From Phoronis ovalis (taxonomy: Eukaryota; Phoronida; Phoronidae), in the NCBI GenBank assembly GCA_028565635.1, contig JAOXYB010082165.1, positions 1 to 22,969 on the forward strand: a stretch of DNA of 22,969 nucleotides, read 5' to 3'. Positions within the stretch are counted from its first letter, which is position 1. Every line of letters starts with the position of its first letter. A program made the position numbers and the translations under genes. Positions 22,851-22,969 of the stretch are shown here, in pieces. The notes under the pieces are model-generated. The model had not been told where the DNA came from. It saw only the letters and a list, made by a program, of their open reading frames with translations, and did not search any database.

Positions 22851-22969
22851 CATGGTTCGCACGACCTGGAAAAGGCATGGAATTTGGGGGACATTCTGGA
22901 AAAGTCATGGAATTAGATTTCACCTGGAAAAGTCTTTAAAAATGGCCAAAATGGTTGAAAGTCTTTAAA
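22851..22969 (+). repeat. TGGAAAAGTC-type repeat array in clathrin intron 26
   Basis: After GGTTCGCACGACC come three units built on CTGGAAAAG(T/G)C followed by ATGGAATT or TTTAAA, then a degenerate fourth, running off the window end. I recall similar sequence in other animal genomes but could not check it. Confidence 0.6.

Overview
The window is animal nuclear DNA: AT-rich, with GT-AG introns, long non-coding stretches and microsatellites. The clathrin heavy chain encoded here is very close to the bilaterian consensus. Together with the AT-rich introns, an expanded-type Kv channel, an astakine/prokineticin-like peptide and a 'GGGGGTACTC...GTGCCGCC' repeat, this suggests a marine invertebrate, most likely a lophotrochozoan such as a mollusc. 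That placement is inference; no rRNA or mitochondrial marker is present.

Three protein genes were reconstructed exon by exon. (1) 485-2241 (+): a complete two-exon voltage-gated K+ channel subunit of 439 residues, Shaw (Kv3)-like in its T1 domain and pore. Two S4 charges and the second proline of the S6 PXP bend are replaced. (2) 3535-6870 (-): a small secreted cysteine-rich protein of the prokineticin/astakine type. It has a signal-peptide exon, a core exon and two homologous 3' exons that could give alternative C-termini. (3) 8598-22592 (+, continuing past the window): clathrin heavy chain, 26 exons giving residues 1-1397 of an expected ~1675, ending inside the sixth clathrin repeat.

Genes 1 and 2 are tail to tail (about 1.3 kb between stop codons). 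Genes 2 and 3 are head to head (about 1.7 kb between start codons). The clathrin upstream region has ETS-like and YY1-like motifs fitting a housekeeping promoter. The three products act in different processes (membrane excitability, extracellular signalling, vesicle coating), and nothing in the sequence suggests they form one system.

Non-coding DNA carries a ~400-bp element with inverted ends and internal CAATCCAAA repeats, two diverged direct repeats flanking an in-frame clathrin exon, a probable immunoglobulin-like relic antisense in clathrin intron 5, and short tandem repeats. The most unusual features are the duplicated 3' exons of the prokineticin-like gene, one with a lost or non-canonical acceptor and the other with a stop codon that overlaps a poly(A) signal, and the atypical voltage sensor and gate of the Kv subunit. 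No RNA gene, CRISPR array or intact transposon was recognised.
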